Positions 53,767 through 62,094 of a stretch of 64,000 bases of DNA are shown here, in pieces. The stretch is from Parvularcula sp964219355 (GTDB taxonomy: Bacteria; Pseudomonadota; Alphaproteobacteria; Caulobacterales; Parvularculaceae). The first letter of the stretch is position 1; each line of letters opens with the position of its first letter. Where the stretch lies: NCBI GenBank assembly GCA_964219355.1, contig CAXPOZ010000001.1, positions 372,001 to 436,000 of the forward strand. Reading direction: 5' to 3'. The position numbers and the translations under genes are program-made. Under the pieces are notes generated by a model. That model saw nothing but the letters and a program-made list of their open reading frames with translations. It was not told where the DNA came from and searched no databases.

Positions 53767-54556
53767 TCCACGGCTCGCGCTGGGTGAGGTTCTCAAGGCC
53801 GTCGATCCCAGAGAGAAGGCCGCCCTCGCCCTCAAGCTCGCAAATGAAGGCGTTACGGGCATTCCCGATTCGCCGCTGCCTGACTGGCCAAGACCCGTTC
53901 GGCGGGATGAGCCGCCCCTGCGCCCCCCGAATGAGATGCCGAAACGAGGGCTGGGGTCACTCGCAGGGCGGCAGGCGCTCATGCATGCCATCGCCCATAT
54001 CGAGCTCAATGCCATTGATCTCGCTGCCGATATGGCGGGTCGCTTCGCGCATGTGATTCCCCTGCCGGAGCGGGATTCATTCGTGGCTGACTGGCTATCG
54101 GTCATGTCCGATGAGGCACGCCATTTCCTGATGGTGGCTGACCGTCTGGAGCAGATGGACACCCGCTATGGCGCCCTGCCCGCGCATGAAGGCCTCTTCG
54201 ATGCCGCGGCCCGCACCTCTTTCGATATCAAAGCCCGGCTGGCGATTGCGCCGCTCGTTCTTGAAGCGCGCGGGCTCGACGTGACGCCTGGCATGATCGA
54301 GCGCCTGCGCCGGGCTGGAGACGATTCGAGCGCCGAGGTTCTCACTGTGATTTACACCGAGGAAATCGGTCATGTCGCGACAGGAATCAGATGGTTCCGG
54401 CATTGCTGTTCGGGGGATGAACAAAGTCCTGCGGAAATCTTCAAATCACTGGTAGAGCAGCATTTTCCGGGCGGCCTGAAGCGTCCTTTCAATGATGAAG
54501 CTAGAGAGGAAGCGGGATTTGAGCGCCAATGGTATGAAGCCCTCGCCAAATCTTAA
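53759..54556 (+). CDS. DUF455 ferritin-like di-iron protein
   Basis: The ATG at 53759 gives 265 residues (MADPRLALGEV). Ferritin-like metal motifs are visible: AHIELNAIDLA, SDEARHFLMVA and YTEEIGHVATG, giving the Glu and ExxH ligands of a di-iron centre. DUF455 proteins are of unconfirmed function; some relatives act on modified tRNA, others are assumed to be oxidases. The eight-base overlap with bcp suggests a link to peroxide defence. A good SD is not visible. Confidence 0.82.
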   Translation: MADPRLALGEVLKAVDPREKAALALKLANEGVTGIPDSPLPDWPRPVRRDEPPLRPPNEMPKRGLGSLAGRQALMHAIAHIELNAIDLAADMAGRFAHVIPLPERDSFVADWLSVMSDEARHFLMVADRLEQMDTRYGALPAHEGLFDAAARTSFDIKARLAIAPLVLEARGLDVTPGMIERLRRAGDDSSAEVLTVIYTEEIGHVATGIRWFRHCCSGDEQSPAEIFKSLVEQHFPGGLKRPFNDEAREEAGFERQWYEALAKS

Positions 54557-54768
54557 ATCGGCAGGCCCGCGCAAGTTTTCCACCGACATTAACCGAACGC
54601 CCGTGTTTTCATGTCAAATAGATAATTCTTGGCTTTGGCTGTGTGCCAAGTCTTGCATCAGGAGCACATTGTGTGTGTTATTGTAACAGGTGGGTACAGG
54701 TTACGATTTTCGGCTCGATGCCAAGATCTGCAATCCCCTGTTCGGGCAACGGCTGAGGGCTGATTACG

Positions 54769-56109
54769 ATGGGTCGCGATAATGGTCGCATGGAACGAGC
54801 CTTCGGCAAATTGTTCCGTGAACGCCAGATTTATCACCGCTCTGAGGGCATTGTCCGCTTCGTAAAGCTTTCTGCGCGCACGCAAATTCTCATGGCAACC
54901 GTGCTTGGCGTCGCCCTTCTCTGGGTCGCTTACGCATCGGTCAACGTGGTCTTCAAAGAGCAGATCATCGTCTCCAAGGATCAGGAGCGCCGCGACCAGG
55001 AAGCCGCCTATCGGCGGCGCCTGCAGACCGCGGAAACCGCCTATGACCAGGTGAACGCGCTCAACTATATTTATTCCCGCGAATTCGAGGCGACGATTTC
55101 CGGCCTCAATCGCCAGCACGAGACGCTCCGCGCCCTCGTTGAGAACAAATCCGCCGCCGACCGCCGCTATGATGCGTTGGCCAAAACGCTTTCCGAAGTC
55201 GGCGCGCCGGGCGGCAAGGAGCCAGGCTCCACGAACCGTCTGATGATCGATCCGGTAGGCCGTGAGCCCACCCCGCGTCAGTCGCGCACCTCTTCTCTCC
55301 GTGACGAAGCCCTTCAAGGCATCATGAACCAGCGAGTCGCCGAAGGCATCGATGACGATGTCCTCTCGACCATGCGGCGTGAAACGGCAGAGCTCTCCGC
55401 CAAGCAGGTCGTCCTGATGGCGAGCCTCGAAGAAGACATGCGCTACTCCATTCGGGAGATGTCGCAGATCCTCAATCACACGGGCATCGATGTTGATACG
55501 CTGGTCGAGCGCCACCGCCTCTCCGCGCTTGCCGATTCAAGCGCCGCGACAGGCGAGGACGAGCTGACTGGTCAGGGCGGCCCCCTCATTCCGGTGCAGG
55601 GCGTTGCGGGCGGAAATGCCTATTTCAAAAGCGCTGCCCGCATTGAGGGAATTTACGAAGAGCTTCTCACCTTGAACTCCGCACTTGAGTCCGTGCCGCT
55701 CTCTACCCCCATCAAAGTTCGCCATCGCATGACCTCCCGCTTCGGGATGCGGTGGGATCCTGTCAAAAAGAACGTTCGCGCTGCACATAAAGGGCTCGAT
55801 TTTGCCGCTCCACGCAATTCACCGCTTGTCGCGACCGCCCCAGGGAGGGTAACGTTTGCTGGCAGACGTGGTGGGTTTGGGAATACGGTCGAAATCGACC
55901 ATGGGAATGGCTTCAAAACACGTTTTGCACATATGAACAGGATCACCGTTCGAGCGGGCCAGACGGTGAATCTGCATGATCAAGTTGGCCTATTGGGCAG
56001 TACAGGCCGGAGTACGGGTTATCACGTTCACTATGAGATTCATTATCGTGGACGCCAGATCGACCCACTGAAGTTCATTGAGGCAGGGCGTTATGTTTTC
56101 GAAAGCTAA
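54769..56109 (+). CDS. M23 (LytM) endopeptidase, LmdC/BacA-partner type
   Basis: The 446-residue protein has an N-terminal cytoplasmic stretch, one helix (about 39-62), a coiled coil (KDQERRDQEAAYRRRLQTAE) and a C-terminal M23 domain. The zinc ligands are HKGLDF (His and Asp) and the HxH in GYHVHYE. It should cleave peptide crosslinks of peptidoglycan at the membrane. The bactofilin gene overlaps its end by 17 bases. This pairing and layout match the LmdC peptidase that works with BacA in Hyphomonas and relatives, as I recall. The start has GAGGG ten bases upstream. Confidence 0.87.
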   Translation: MGRDNGRMERAFGKLFRERQIYHRSEGIVRFVKLSARTQILMATVLGVALLWVAYASVNVVFKEQIIVSKDQERRDQEAAYRRRLQTAETAYDQVNALNYIYSREFEATISGLNRQHETLRALVENKSAADRRYDALAKTLSEVGAPGGKEPGSTNRLMIDPVGREPTPRQSRTSSLRDEALQGIMNQRVAEGIDDDVLSTMRRETAELSAKQVVLMASLEEDMRYSIREMSQILNHTGIDVDTLVERHRLSALADSSAATGEDELTGQGGPLIPVQGVAGGNAYFKSAARIEGIYEELLTLNSALESVPLSTPIKVRHRMTSRFGMRWDPVKKNVRAAHKGLDFAAPRNSPLVATAPGRVTFAGRRGGFGNTVEIDHGNGFKTRFAHMNRITVRAGQTVNLHDQVGLLGSTGRSTGYHVHYEIHYRGRQIDPLKFIEAGRYVFES

Positions 56110-56776
56110 GTCGAACAACCAGCAGGAAGTCATCGAAGCACAGCAAGTGATGGCTGACGCTGAGGACTCTACCAAAAAGAATAATGGCCGTGGCCGTGGC
56201 CGGAGTTCCTCCCGCCCCGCCGGTGTGCCTTCCATCATTTCTAGTGACGTCGTCATCAAGGGATCGATCGAATCCGCTGGCGAAGTCCAGTTCGATGGTG
56301 AGATCGACGGTGACATCAAGGCCAAGGGCCTGGTCATCGGTGACGGCGCCCGTGTCGACGGCGAAGTCATGGCGGAAAAAGTCCGTGTCTCCGGCAGTGT
56401 CGAAGGCTCGATCCGCGCTGTTGAGGTCGAACTGGCCTCCACCGCCTTCGTCAAAGGCGACATCACTCACAAATCCCTGACCATTGAGAGCGGTGCCCGC
56501 TTCGACGGCTCGAGCGAGCATTCCGACGATCCGCTCAGCGGTTCAGGCGCCAAACTCATCACCCCGCGCAAGACGGTGACACCGCCGGTTTCCGCTGCGG
56601 TTGAAGAAGAAACCACGCAGCAGGACTTCGCAGAAGAAGTCGTCGAAGAAGAAGCCCCGCGCCGTCCGGTTGCCCGCCTTGAGGCGCCGCGTGCTCGTGA
56701 GCTGATGCCGACCCGGAATGACCCGGTCGCAGATCGCCCGCTTCTCAAGCGCCCGGCGACATCGACGCTTCGCTAA
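56093..56776 (+). CDS. bacA: Bactofilin (BacA-type cytoskeletal protein)
   Basis: The ATG at 56093 gives 227 residues starting MFSKAKSNN, close to the membrane-targeting N-terminus of Caulobacter BacA. The core is a bactofilin right-handed beta-helix (SDVVIKGSIESAGEVQFDGEIDG, VDGEVMAEKVRVSGSVEG). The C-terminal half is acidic, proline- and charge-rich (EEEAPRRPV). Bactofilins form membrane-bound polymers that place wall enzymes. The 17-base overlap with the M23 gene fits coupled synthesis. A strong terminator follows. Confidence 0.93.
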   Translation: MFSKAKSNNQQEVIEAQQVMADAEDSTKKNNGRGRGRSSSRPAGVPSIISSDVVIKGSIESAGEVQFDGEIDGDIKAKGLVIGDGARVDGEVMAEKVRVSGSVEGSIRAVEVELASTAFVKGDITHKSLTIESGARFDGSSEHSDDPLSGSGAKLITPRKTVTPPVSAAVEEETTQQDFAEEVVEEEAPRRPVARLEAPRARELMPTRNDPVADRPLLKRPATSTLR

Positions 56777-56804
56777 GCGCCAAGATTTTTTCCTGGGAAA
56801 GAAG

Positions 56805-56832
56805 AGCGCGCCTTTCGGGGCGCGCTTTTTTA
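56805..56832 (+). terminator. Rho-independent terminator after bacA
   Basis: AGCGCGCC (56805-56812), loop TTTCGG and GGCGCGCT (56819-56826) form an 8-bp stem followed by a run of seven Ts. It ends the bcp-to-bacA side transcripts and, weakly, the converging gene at 56865. Confidence 0.9.
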
Positions 56833-56864
56833 TTGGGGTGGGAAAGCTGGTGAAAAGGGTCGTC

Positions 56865-57743
56865 TTATTCCCAGACGACCTGACGTAATCCGACACCCTG
56901 ATCGTCATGCTCGAACAGCATGAAGCTGGAGAACCCGGCACTGCCGCCCCGCGCCCTGCCCGCAACCACCAGAAGGCGCTCGGCAAAACCGTCATCGTCA
57001 AAATCGGCAACAGCAATATCCTGCACAGTCATCAGCAGGGTCTCGGTATTCCCGTTCCAGCGCCGCTCATCCTTTTCGTCTCGCGAAAAGATCGGGCTGT
57101 CACTGAACCGCTCACCAAAATGCGGCCAGGCTTCACCGGGCACGCTTTCGATTTCCGCTTCCGTCATTCCCTTATCAGACAAGCGGCTGGTCCGTGCAGG
57201 CTGAGCGACACGCGCCAGTGCCATCAGGCCGCAATAGCGCTCGAAGCGGGCTTCGGCCGCCATACCGGCGGTCGTCATCGCGCCCCACTCTTCTGATTTG
57301 AGACGGGCAAAGACTTCGCAGGTGCGCACCTCACGTTCCGGCTCACGGAAGTCGGTCGGATGCACCATCAGGAGCTTGTCGAAACGCGGCGCTCCATCCG
57401 GCGTCAGCCGATCGATGGGCCGTCCGTCGAGCTTCAGGATCCGGTCACGGGTCAGACATGTCGTCTCCGGGAAAACCAGCGGCACACAGAATTCTATGTC
57501 GCCGCCCTCCTCGTGGATGGCCCCGGTTGTCTCAGAAAGGAGGGACACGGAGAAATCTGGCCGCAGGGCCGTGCGCGCCTCGGTCAGAACCGGCGCGCCC
57601 TCCTCGATGATTTCGCCTTTCAGCGTCTGCGGCGGCGTTTCGTCAGCGGGTGATTTCAGCCCCTGATTGGTCAGCGATGCCACAACAGCCAGTGCCGCCA
57701 CAGCTGCGACGGTCGTCCCCGATGTCAGCGTATTCACCTTCAT
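56865..57743 (-). CDS. Exported protein with C-terminal FG-GAP-like segment, function unknown
   Basis: The 292-residue protein starts with an N-terminal hydrophobic segment (about 11-27), so it is exported or membrane anchored. The mature part has a cysteine-bearing region (CVPLVFPETTC) and an end that resembles a VCBS/FG-GAP repeat: AVADFDDDGFAERLLVV with acidic calcium-binding spacing. I do not recognise a full family. It follows DUF1489 by 21 bases on the same strand and is probably the last gene of that unit. Confidence 0.7.
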   Translation of the reverse strand: MKVNTLTSGTTVAAVAALAVVASLTNQGLKSPADETPPQTLKGEIIEEGAPVLTEARTALRPDFSVSLLSETTGAIHEEGGDIEFCVPLVFPETTCLTRDRILKLDGRPIDRLTPDGAPRFDKLLMVHPTDFREPEREVRTCEVFARLKSEEWGAMTTAGMAAEARFERYCGLMALARVAQPARTSRLSDKGMTEAEIESVPGEAWPHFGERFSDSPIFSRDEKDERRWNGNTETLLMTVQDIAVADFDDDGFAERLLVVAGRARGGSAGFSSFMLFEHDDQGVGLRQVVWE

Positions 57744-57764
57744 CCCGCCCCTTCACTCGCGCGA

Positions 57765-58181
57765 TTACAGCAATCCCAGCTCAGATAGCCTGCGCGTCAG
57801 CTCCAGACTATCACCCTTGGCGCCCCCGGTCACATCCGCAGGTGCATCTTCAGGCTTTAAATATCGCCAGCCCTGAAACGGCCGTTTGGCAATGGGGCTG
57901 ACCGGAATGAGCTTGGGATCAAGATCGATCCGGCATTTCGAGGTGCCGTCCTCCGCCGTCACGGGCTCGAGCCCAACAATGCGCTGGCGGGCAGTGAAAT
58001 AGCCCTGAATCACCCAGTAAATGGAGCCGCCATCAAGGACTTCGTCGCCCCTGCGGGGGAACATCCGGGTGACATGATAAGGATATTTGACGCCGCGCCG
58101 CTCAATAAGGCTGGCCTGCCAGCGCCCGAGGCTCTCAATCCCCGTGCTCCCCACCGATAATTTCGCGATGTGGATGGTCAA
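57765..58181 (-). CDS. DUF1489 family protein
   Basis: A TTG at 58181 overlaps the lysozyme stop (TTGA) and gives 138 residues. The DUF1489 pattern is clear: HIAKLSVGSTGIESLGRWQ, VTRMFPRRGDEVLDGGSIYWVIQG and CRIDLDPKLIPV, then WRYL near the end. This family is nearly confined to alphaproteobacteria and has no assigned role. A longer upstream reading frame is an artefact inside the lysozyme gene. The overlap implies translational coupling to the lysozyme. Confidence 0.83.
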   Translation of the reverse strand: MTIHIAKLSVGSTGIESLGRWQASLIERRGVKYPYHVTRMFPRRGDEVLDGGSIYWVIQGYFTARQRIVGLEPVTAEDGTSKCRIDLDPKLIPVSPIAKRPFQGWRYLKPEDAPADVTGGAKGDSLELTRRLSELGLL

Positions 58182-59179
58182 TCGGCGTGCTGAACCCTGG
58201 CAACTTCCATGGCGCGCCGCCGCTTGATGCCGTGACGGTTGGCCCGTTTCACGAGGACATAAGCGATAAAGTAAAGCGCGACCCCACCGCCGACGAGCAG
58301 CCACCGCGGCAGATTGGCTTCGATCAATGCGATGATATCGCCGCCAATCCCGACTGTTGCCAGTGTCCCCGGCAGATACTCCGACAGGACCAGCAAGCCC
58401 CCGAGCAGGGTCGTGGCAAGGGCCATCAGCCCGGCCATCGCCGCACCGACCGTGACGCCAATATCTTCGCGTTCTTCGGCCTTAGAGATGATCATCTTCG
58501 CCGGATCGCCGGTCAGCGCCTGCTGCGCATGATAAAGTGCCGTCAGCCTTTGTTCGGTCTCTTCAGGCGTCAATTGCCGGTTCCGGTCACGCCGGAACTC
58601 TTTGAGATCGAACAGCGGCGCGTTGTTGATCGCCGCTTCAGAGCGGATCGCACCGTCGCATTCATCAGCCGGCATGACCTCAGAAGTCGGCACGACGAGT
58701 TCAGCATCGGTCGGCATCAGGAACAGCGATTTTTCGGCAGCCCGGCGGCGCACAAGGCCATCCAGCTTCACGAGTTTGCCGTCGACACGGGCCCGGCTCC
58801 AGCGCTCGAATGCTTCGGCGGCGCCCAGCTTGTCGCCATCATTGAGCTTTTGCAGAACCGTCGACCGGCGGAAATTTTCCTCACCGATGTTGAAAATCAG
58901 TGACACCAGCGCGTCATGTTCATTCTGGTTGAGCGGCGCGCGCACAGTCGTGCGGATAAGGTTCTCAATCGGAGAAATGTCTTCTTGGAGAAGGCGCGAC
59001 GCTTCGCGCTCGGTCACGGTCATCCCTGCGCCAGCTGTAGACTTGTGGCCGTAGCCCACACTCCAGCTAACCGCGTCCCGATCACCGGCCTGCGCGCCCG
59101 GCAACGGCTCGGACTGCGCCGAAAGCCTTAAGCCTTCATACGCCTTGATCAGATTGAGGCCGGTATCCCCAGTCTTCAT
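58178..59179 (-). CDS. GH24 phage-type lysozyme with C-terminal membrane helices
   Basis: The ATG at 59179 gives 333 residues; a TTG three codons earlier is possible. The GH24 domain (about 1-150) has the catalytic Glu15 in KAYEGLRL, WSVGYGHKST in the place of the usual WTIGYGH (Thr replaced by Ser), and NEHDALVSLIFNIG. A linker with YHAQQALTG is followed by two hydrophobic helices at about 235-258 and 285-310 and a basic tail RANRHGIKRRR. A soluble endolysin normally has no such end, so it may tether itself to the membrane. It starts a unit with DUF1489. Confidence 0.85.
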   Translation of the reverse strand: MKTGDTGLNLIKAYEGLRLSAQSEPLPGAQAGDRDAVSWSVGYGHKSTAGAGMTVTEREASRLLQEDISPIENLIRTTVRAPLNQNEHDALVSLIFNIGEENFRRSTVLQKLNDGDKLGAAEAFERWSRARVDGKLVKLDGLVRRRAAEKSLFLMPTDAELVVPTSEVMPADECDGAIRSEAAINNAPLFDLKEFRRDRNRQLTPEETEQRLTALYHAQQALTGDPAKMIISKAEEREDIGVTVGAAMAGLMALATTLLGGLLVLSEYLPGTLATVGIGGDIIALIEANLPRWLLVGGGVALYFIAYVLVKRANRHGIKRRRAMEVARVQHAD

Positions 59180-59360
59180 ACGATACAACCCACCAGCACC
59201 CCATGCCCCCCGCGCGGCAGACCCGCCATGGCATGGTTCTTCCTCAAATCCTTACCACGCAGCTTTCGGATTGAACAGGTCGTGAGACCCCCTGATCGCG
59301 AGAACCGGGATTAACCCTGCCAAAGCGTGACAATGACACCTCACAATTGTTGGCATAATA

Positions 59361-59375
59361 TTAGCAGAATATTTA
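59361..59375. promoter_or_regulatory. Weak CtrA-like site before the repeat-protein gene
   Basis: TTAG-CAGAATA-TTTA, followed by CCC, differs by two bases from the CtrA consensus. It is about 50 bases before the ATG at 59424, in an AT-rich part of the divergent region next to the lysozyme gene. Confidence 0.25.
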
Positions 59376-59423
59376 CCCAATCGGGACGCTCGCGCCCGTC
59401 GTTTGTGTTTTGGAGTGCATGAC

Positions 59424-60254
59424 ATGCTGCAGAAAGCCATCCGGATGACCGGTCTCGCAGCTCTTGGGGGGCTCGCCCTTTATGCTGGGTATTCAGCGAT
59501 TGACGGCGATTCACTGCCGGGCAAGCGCATGTTCAGTGCCAAATCGGCACCCACAGCCCCGACGGACACATGGGTGACGGCAAATCTCGCGGGGGATATT
59601 GAAAATGGTGTCCCCGCAGGGATGGGGCCGCTCGTTTTTGCAAACGGCCAGCGCGCCGACCGCATCGCCAAGGCCAGTGACGCCGACGATCTCTATTTTG
59701 CGGCTTTCCATGCCGAAGAAGAGACAAATGGCGGCCGCCAGATCCGCGGACTGCCGGAGCGTCAGGACGAAGAAAAACCGGCAACGACACAGAATCCGGT
59801 CAAGTCAGACAAGCCTGATGACGGCAAGTTCTTCACGACCAATCCGCGCCGCGCCGACAAGAAGGACGATGGCGCCTTCTTCACCACCAACCAGCAGCGC
59901 ACGGACAAAAAAGATGACGGGAAATTCTTCTCCGCTAATCCGAGGCTGATTGCGAAGAAGGATGATGGCGATTTCTACACCGCGAACACGCCGGGGGGCG
60001 AGTTTGATCCGTGCCTGAAAGCTGACGGCACGCCCTATCAGGGACCGGGCACGGCACTGAACCCGTTTGCGCCGACCAATCCTTGCCTGCCGAAAGCCAC
60101 CGCTGAAAGCTATGCCGAAGTGGTGCCGCCGGTCGTGACGCCTGAGCCCGAACCCCGGGTCACGCGCACGCGCCTGCCGGCTCGCCGGGATTACTTTGCG
60201 CCCGAACCTGCCCTGCCGAAATTCGGTGGCGGCTCGGACTACAAGGTCATCTAA
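59424..60254 (+). CDS. Exported protein with four 16-residue tandem repeats, function unknown
   Basis: The ATG at 59424 (GGAG nine bases before) gives 276 residues. A signal or anchor helix lies at about 8-28. Residues 128-191 are four tandem 16-residue units with the pattern K-x-D-D-G-x-F-[FY]-[TS]-x-N; unit starts are at 59805, 59853, 59901 and 59949. The codons differ between units while the residues are kept, which suggests selection on the protein. The rest has two cysteines (DPCLKADG, TNPCLP) and a Pro/Arg-rich end. I know no family. The repeats could bind calcium, a polymer or a partner, which is inference. Confidence 0.75.
   Translation: MLQKAIRMTGLAALGGLALYAGYSAIDGDSLPGKRMFSAKSAPTAPTDTWVTANLAGDIENGVPAGMGPLVFANGQRADRIAKASDADDLYFAAFHAEEETNGGRQIRGLPERQDEEKPATTQNPVKSDKPDDGKFFTTNPRRADKKDDGAFFTTNQQRTDKKDDGKFFSANPRLIAKKDDGDFYTANTPGGEFDPCLKADGTPYQGPGTALNPFAPTNPCLPKATAESYAEVVPPVVTPEPEPRVTRTRLPARRDYFAPEPALPKFGGGSDYKVI
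59805..59996 (+). repeat. Four in-frame 48-bp coding repeats
   Basis: Each 48-base unit encodes 16 residues containing KKDDG or KPDDG, then a Phe pair and TxN or AN. Divergent codons for the same residues indicate an old repeat held by protein-level selection. Confidence 0.85.
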
Positions 60255-60256
60255 GC

Positions 60257-61072
60257 TCAACCAAAGACGGCTTCCTTGAGCATGAGGATGCCGGTCAGGG
60301 CGGCATAGCTCGCAAAAATCCGAGTCAGGAGCTTTGCATCAAGCTTTGCCGCCGTCGACGCCCCGATCGGTGCCCCGAAAAATGTGCCTGAGGCGATCGC
60401 CAGAAACCCAACAATTGAGACAAGGCCGATGCGCCAGGGCATAACCTCTGTGTCCGTCGCAGCTGGCCAGAGATAGCCGAGCGTGCCGGGGATCGCGATG
60501 ACGAGCCCGAAGCCAGCCGCCGTGCCGACCGCGCGGTGAACACTGCGCCCGAACTGGGTGAGGAGCAGCACGCCGATGACGCCGCCGCCAATGCCCAAAA
60601 GGCTGGAAAATGCGCCGACCGCGCCTGCAATACCGTGCTGGGCAGGCTGGCTGGGCAAAGCGCCCTCTTGCGTCTGTTTGTGCCCCCGCGTGCTCATCAG
60701 CCGCTGGGTGGCGAGCAGGATCAGCCCGGCGCCGAAAATACCCGTCAGCACCTGTCCATCAATGTAACGCGCAAAGACTGAACCGAGGACAGCACCGACC
60801 GCGAGGCCCGGCATCCAGGCCTTCAGGACAGGCCAATCTACATTGTCATGCCGGTGATGGCGCATTACCGAGCGGATGGAGGTGACAATGATTGTCGCCA
60901 TGGAGGTCGCAATCGCCGTCTTGATCGCCTCATCCTCCGCCATCCCCATACCGGTGAAGGCAGCATAGAGTGCCGGCACGATGACGACGCCGCCGCCAAT
61001 GCCGAAAAGACCGCCCGCAAAGCCGGCGCCGAGCCCTGTCAGCACAAGGACAAGAATAGCCGTGAGTGTCAT
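60257..61072 (-). CDS. TauE/SafE family sulfite/organosulfur exporter-like membrane protein
   Basis: The 271-residue protein has about eight helices in two halves with the paired signatures GLFGIGGGVVIVPALY and GIGGGVIGVLLLTQ. The family exports sulfite, sulfoacetate or taurine-related anions. Its ATG overlaps the dusA stop (ATGA), so it is translated with dusA, perhaps only for expression. No sulfur genes lie next to it. It converges on the repeat-protein gene with a 2-base gap. Confidence 0.9.
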   Translation of the reverse strand: MTLTAILVLVLTGLGAGFAGGLFGIGGGVVIVPALYAAFTGMGMAEDEAIKTAIATSMATIIVTSIRSVMRHHRHDNVDWPVLKAWMPGLAVGAVLGSVFARYIDGQVLTGIFGAGLILLATQRLMSTRGHKQTQEGALPSQPAQHGIAGAVGAFSSLLGIGGGVIGVLLLTQFGRSVHRAVGTAAGFGLVIAIPGTLGYLWPAATDTEVMPWRIGLVSIVGFLAIASGTFFGAPIGASTAAKLDAKLLTRIFASYAALTGILMLKEAVFG

Positions 61073-62049
61073 GCAGCTGCCCTCGACCGGGCTGTGATTT
61101 CCGTTCCCAACCGGATGAACCAGTCTGGCGTCGCGCCCCGATCTCTTCCCTCTTCACTGATCCGGCGGCGCCAGTCACGAGCCCCCGCCTCGCCATGAAA
61201 GAGACCGAGCATATGCCGGGCAAACTTCCAGATCGGCACGTCCATCACCGCGGCCTTCGCTGCGACCGCCTTAATAACGGTGAGGCGGTCGGTTGCCTCA
61301 CGAGGGCAATCAAAGAAACGTGTATCAATCCGGGACAGGATGTAGGGCCGCTCATAGGCTGCGCGGCCGAGCATGACCCCGTCAAATGTTTCAAGATGGG
61401 ACGCAGCCTGATCAAGATCCTCGATCCCGCCATTGAGCACAAAGGTCAGATGCGGACGGGCCCGCGCCACTTCCTCCACCAGCGGATAATCGAGCGGCGG
61501 CACCGTGCGGTTCTCTTTCGGTGACAGGCCATCGAGCCACGCCTTACGGGCATGGACGATAAAGACCGTCACGCCAGCCTCCGCGAGTCGGTCGACAAAG
61601 CGCGGCAGGATCTCGGCTGGCTCCTGATCATCAACCCCAATCCGGCATTTTGCCGTGACAGGAATATCGACAGCGTCCTGCATCGCCTTGAGGCAGTCGG
61701 CGACGAGATCCGGCACTGTCATCAGACAAGCGCCGAACCGGCCTGACTGGACCCGGTCAGACGGGCAGCCGATATTCATGTTGATCTCGTCATAGCCCCA
61801 CTCGGCCCCGATCCTCGCAGCCTCCGCCAGTTTGGCCGGATCACTTCCGCCGAGCTGCAGCGCGAGGGGGTGCTCTTCGGTATCGAAGTCGAGCAGATGC
61901 GAGCGGTCTCCGCGCAGGATCGCTTCATCGACGATCATTTCGGTATAGAGCCGGGCGCGTTTGCTGAGCTGACGATGGACAAACCGGCAATAGCGGTCCG
62001 TCCAGTCAATCATCGGCGCAACGCAGAAACGGTGCGGGGCGTAAGTCAT
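61069..62049 (-). CDS. dusA: tRNA-dihydrouridine synthase A
   Basis: The 326-residue flavoenzyme starts APMIDWTDRYCRF. DusA motifs are NMNIGCPSDRVQSGRFGACLM, with the catalytic cysteine in GACLM, CRIGVDD, HARKAWLDGLSPKENR and VMLGRAAYERP. It reduces specific uridines in the D-loop of tRNA with NADPH. The length fits the family. Its stop overlaps the TauE start by four bases. Confidence 0.95.
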   Translation of the reverse strand: MTYAPHRFCVAPMIDWTDRYCRFVHRQLSKRARLYTEMIVDEAILRGDRSHLLDFDTEEHPLALQLGGSDPAKLAEAARIGAEWGYDEINMNIGCPSDRVQSGRFGACLMTVPDLVADCLKAMQDAVDIPVTAKCRIGVDDQEPAEILPRFVDRLAEAGVTVFIVHARKAWLDGLSPKENRTVPPLDYPLVEEVARARPHLTFVLNGGIEDLDQAASHLETFDGVMLGRAAYERPYILSRIDTRFFDCPREATDRLTVIKAVAAKAAVMDVPIWKFARHMLGLFHGEAGARDWRRRISEEGRDRGATPDWFIRLGTEITARSRAAA

Positions 62050-62094
62050 CGCAGCGAGATAGTCGCTGCTGGTCCCACGCGCAAATCGGTGGGC

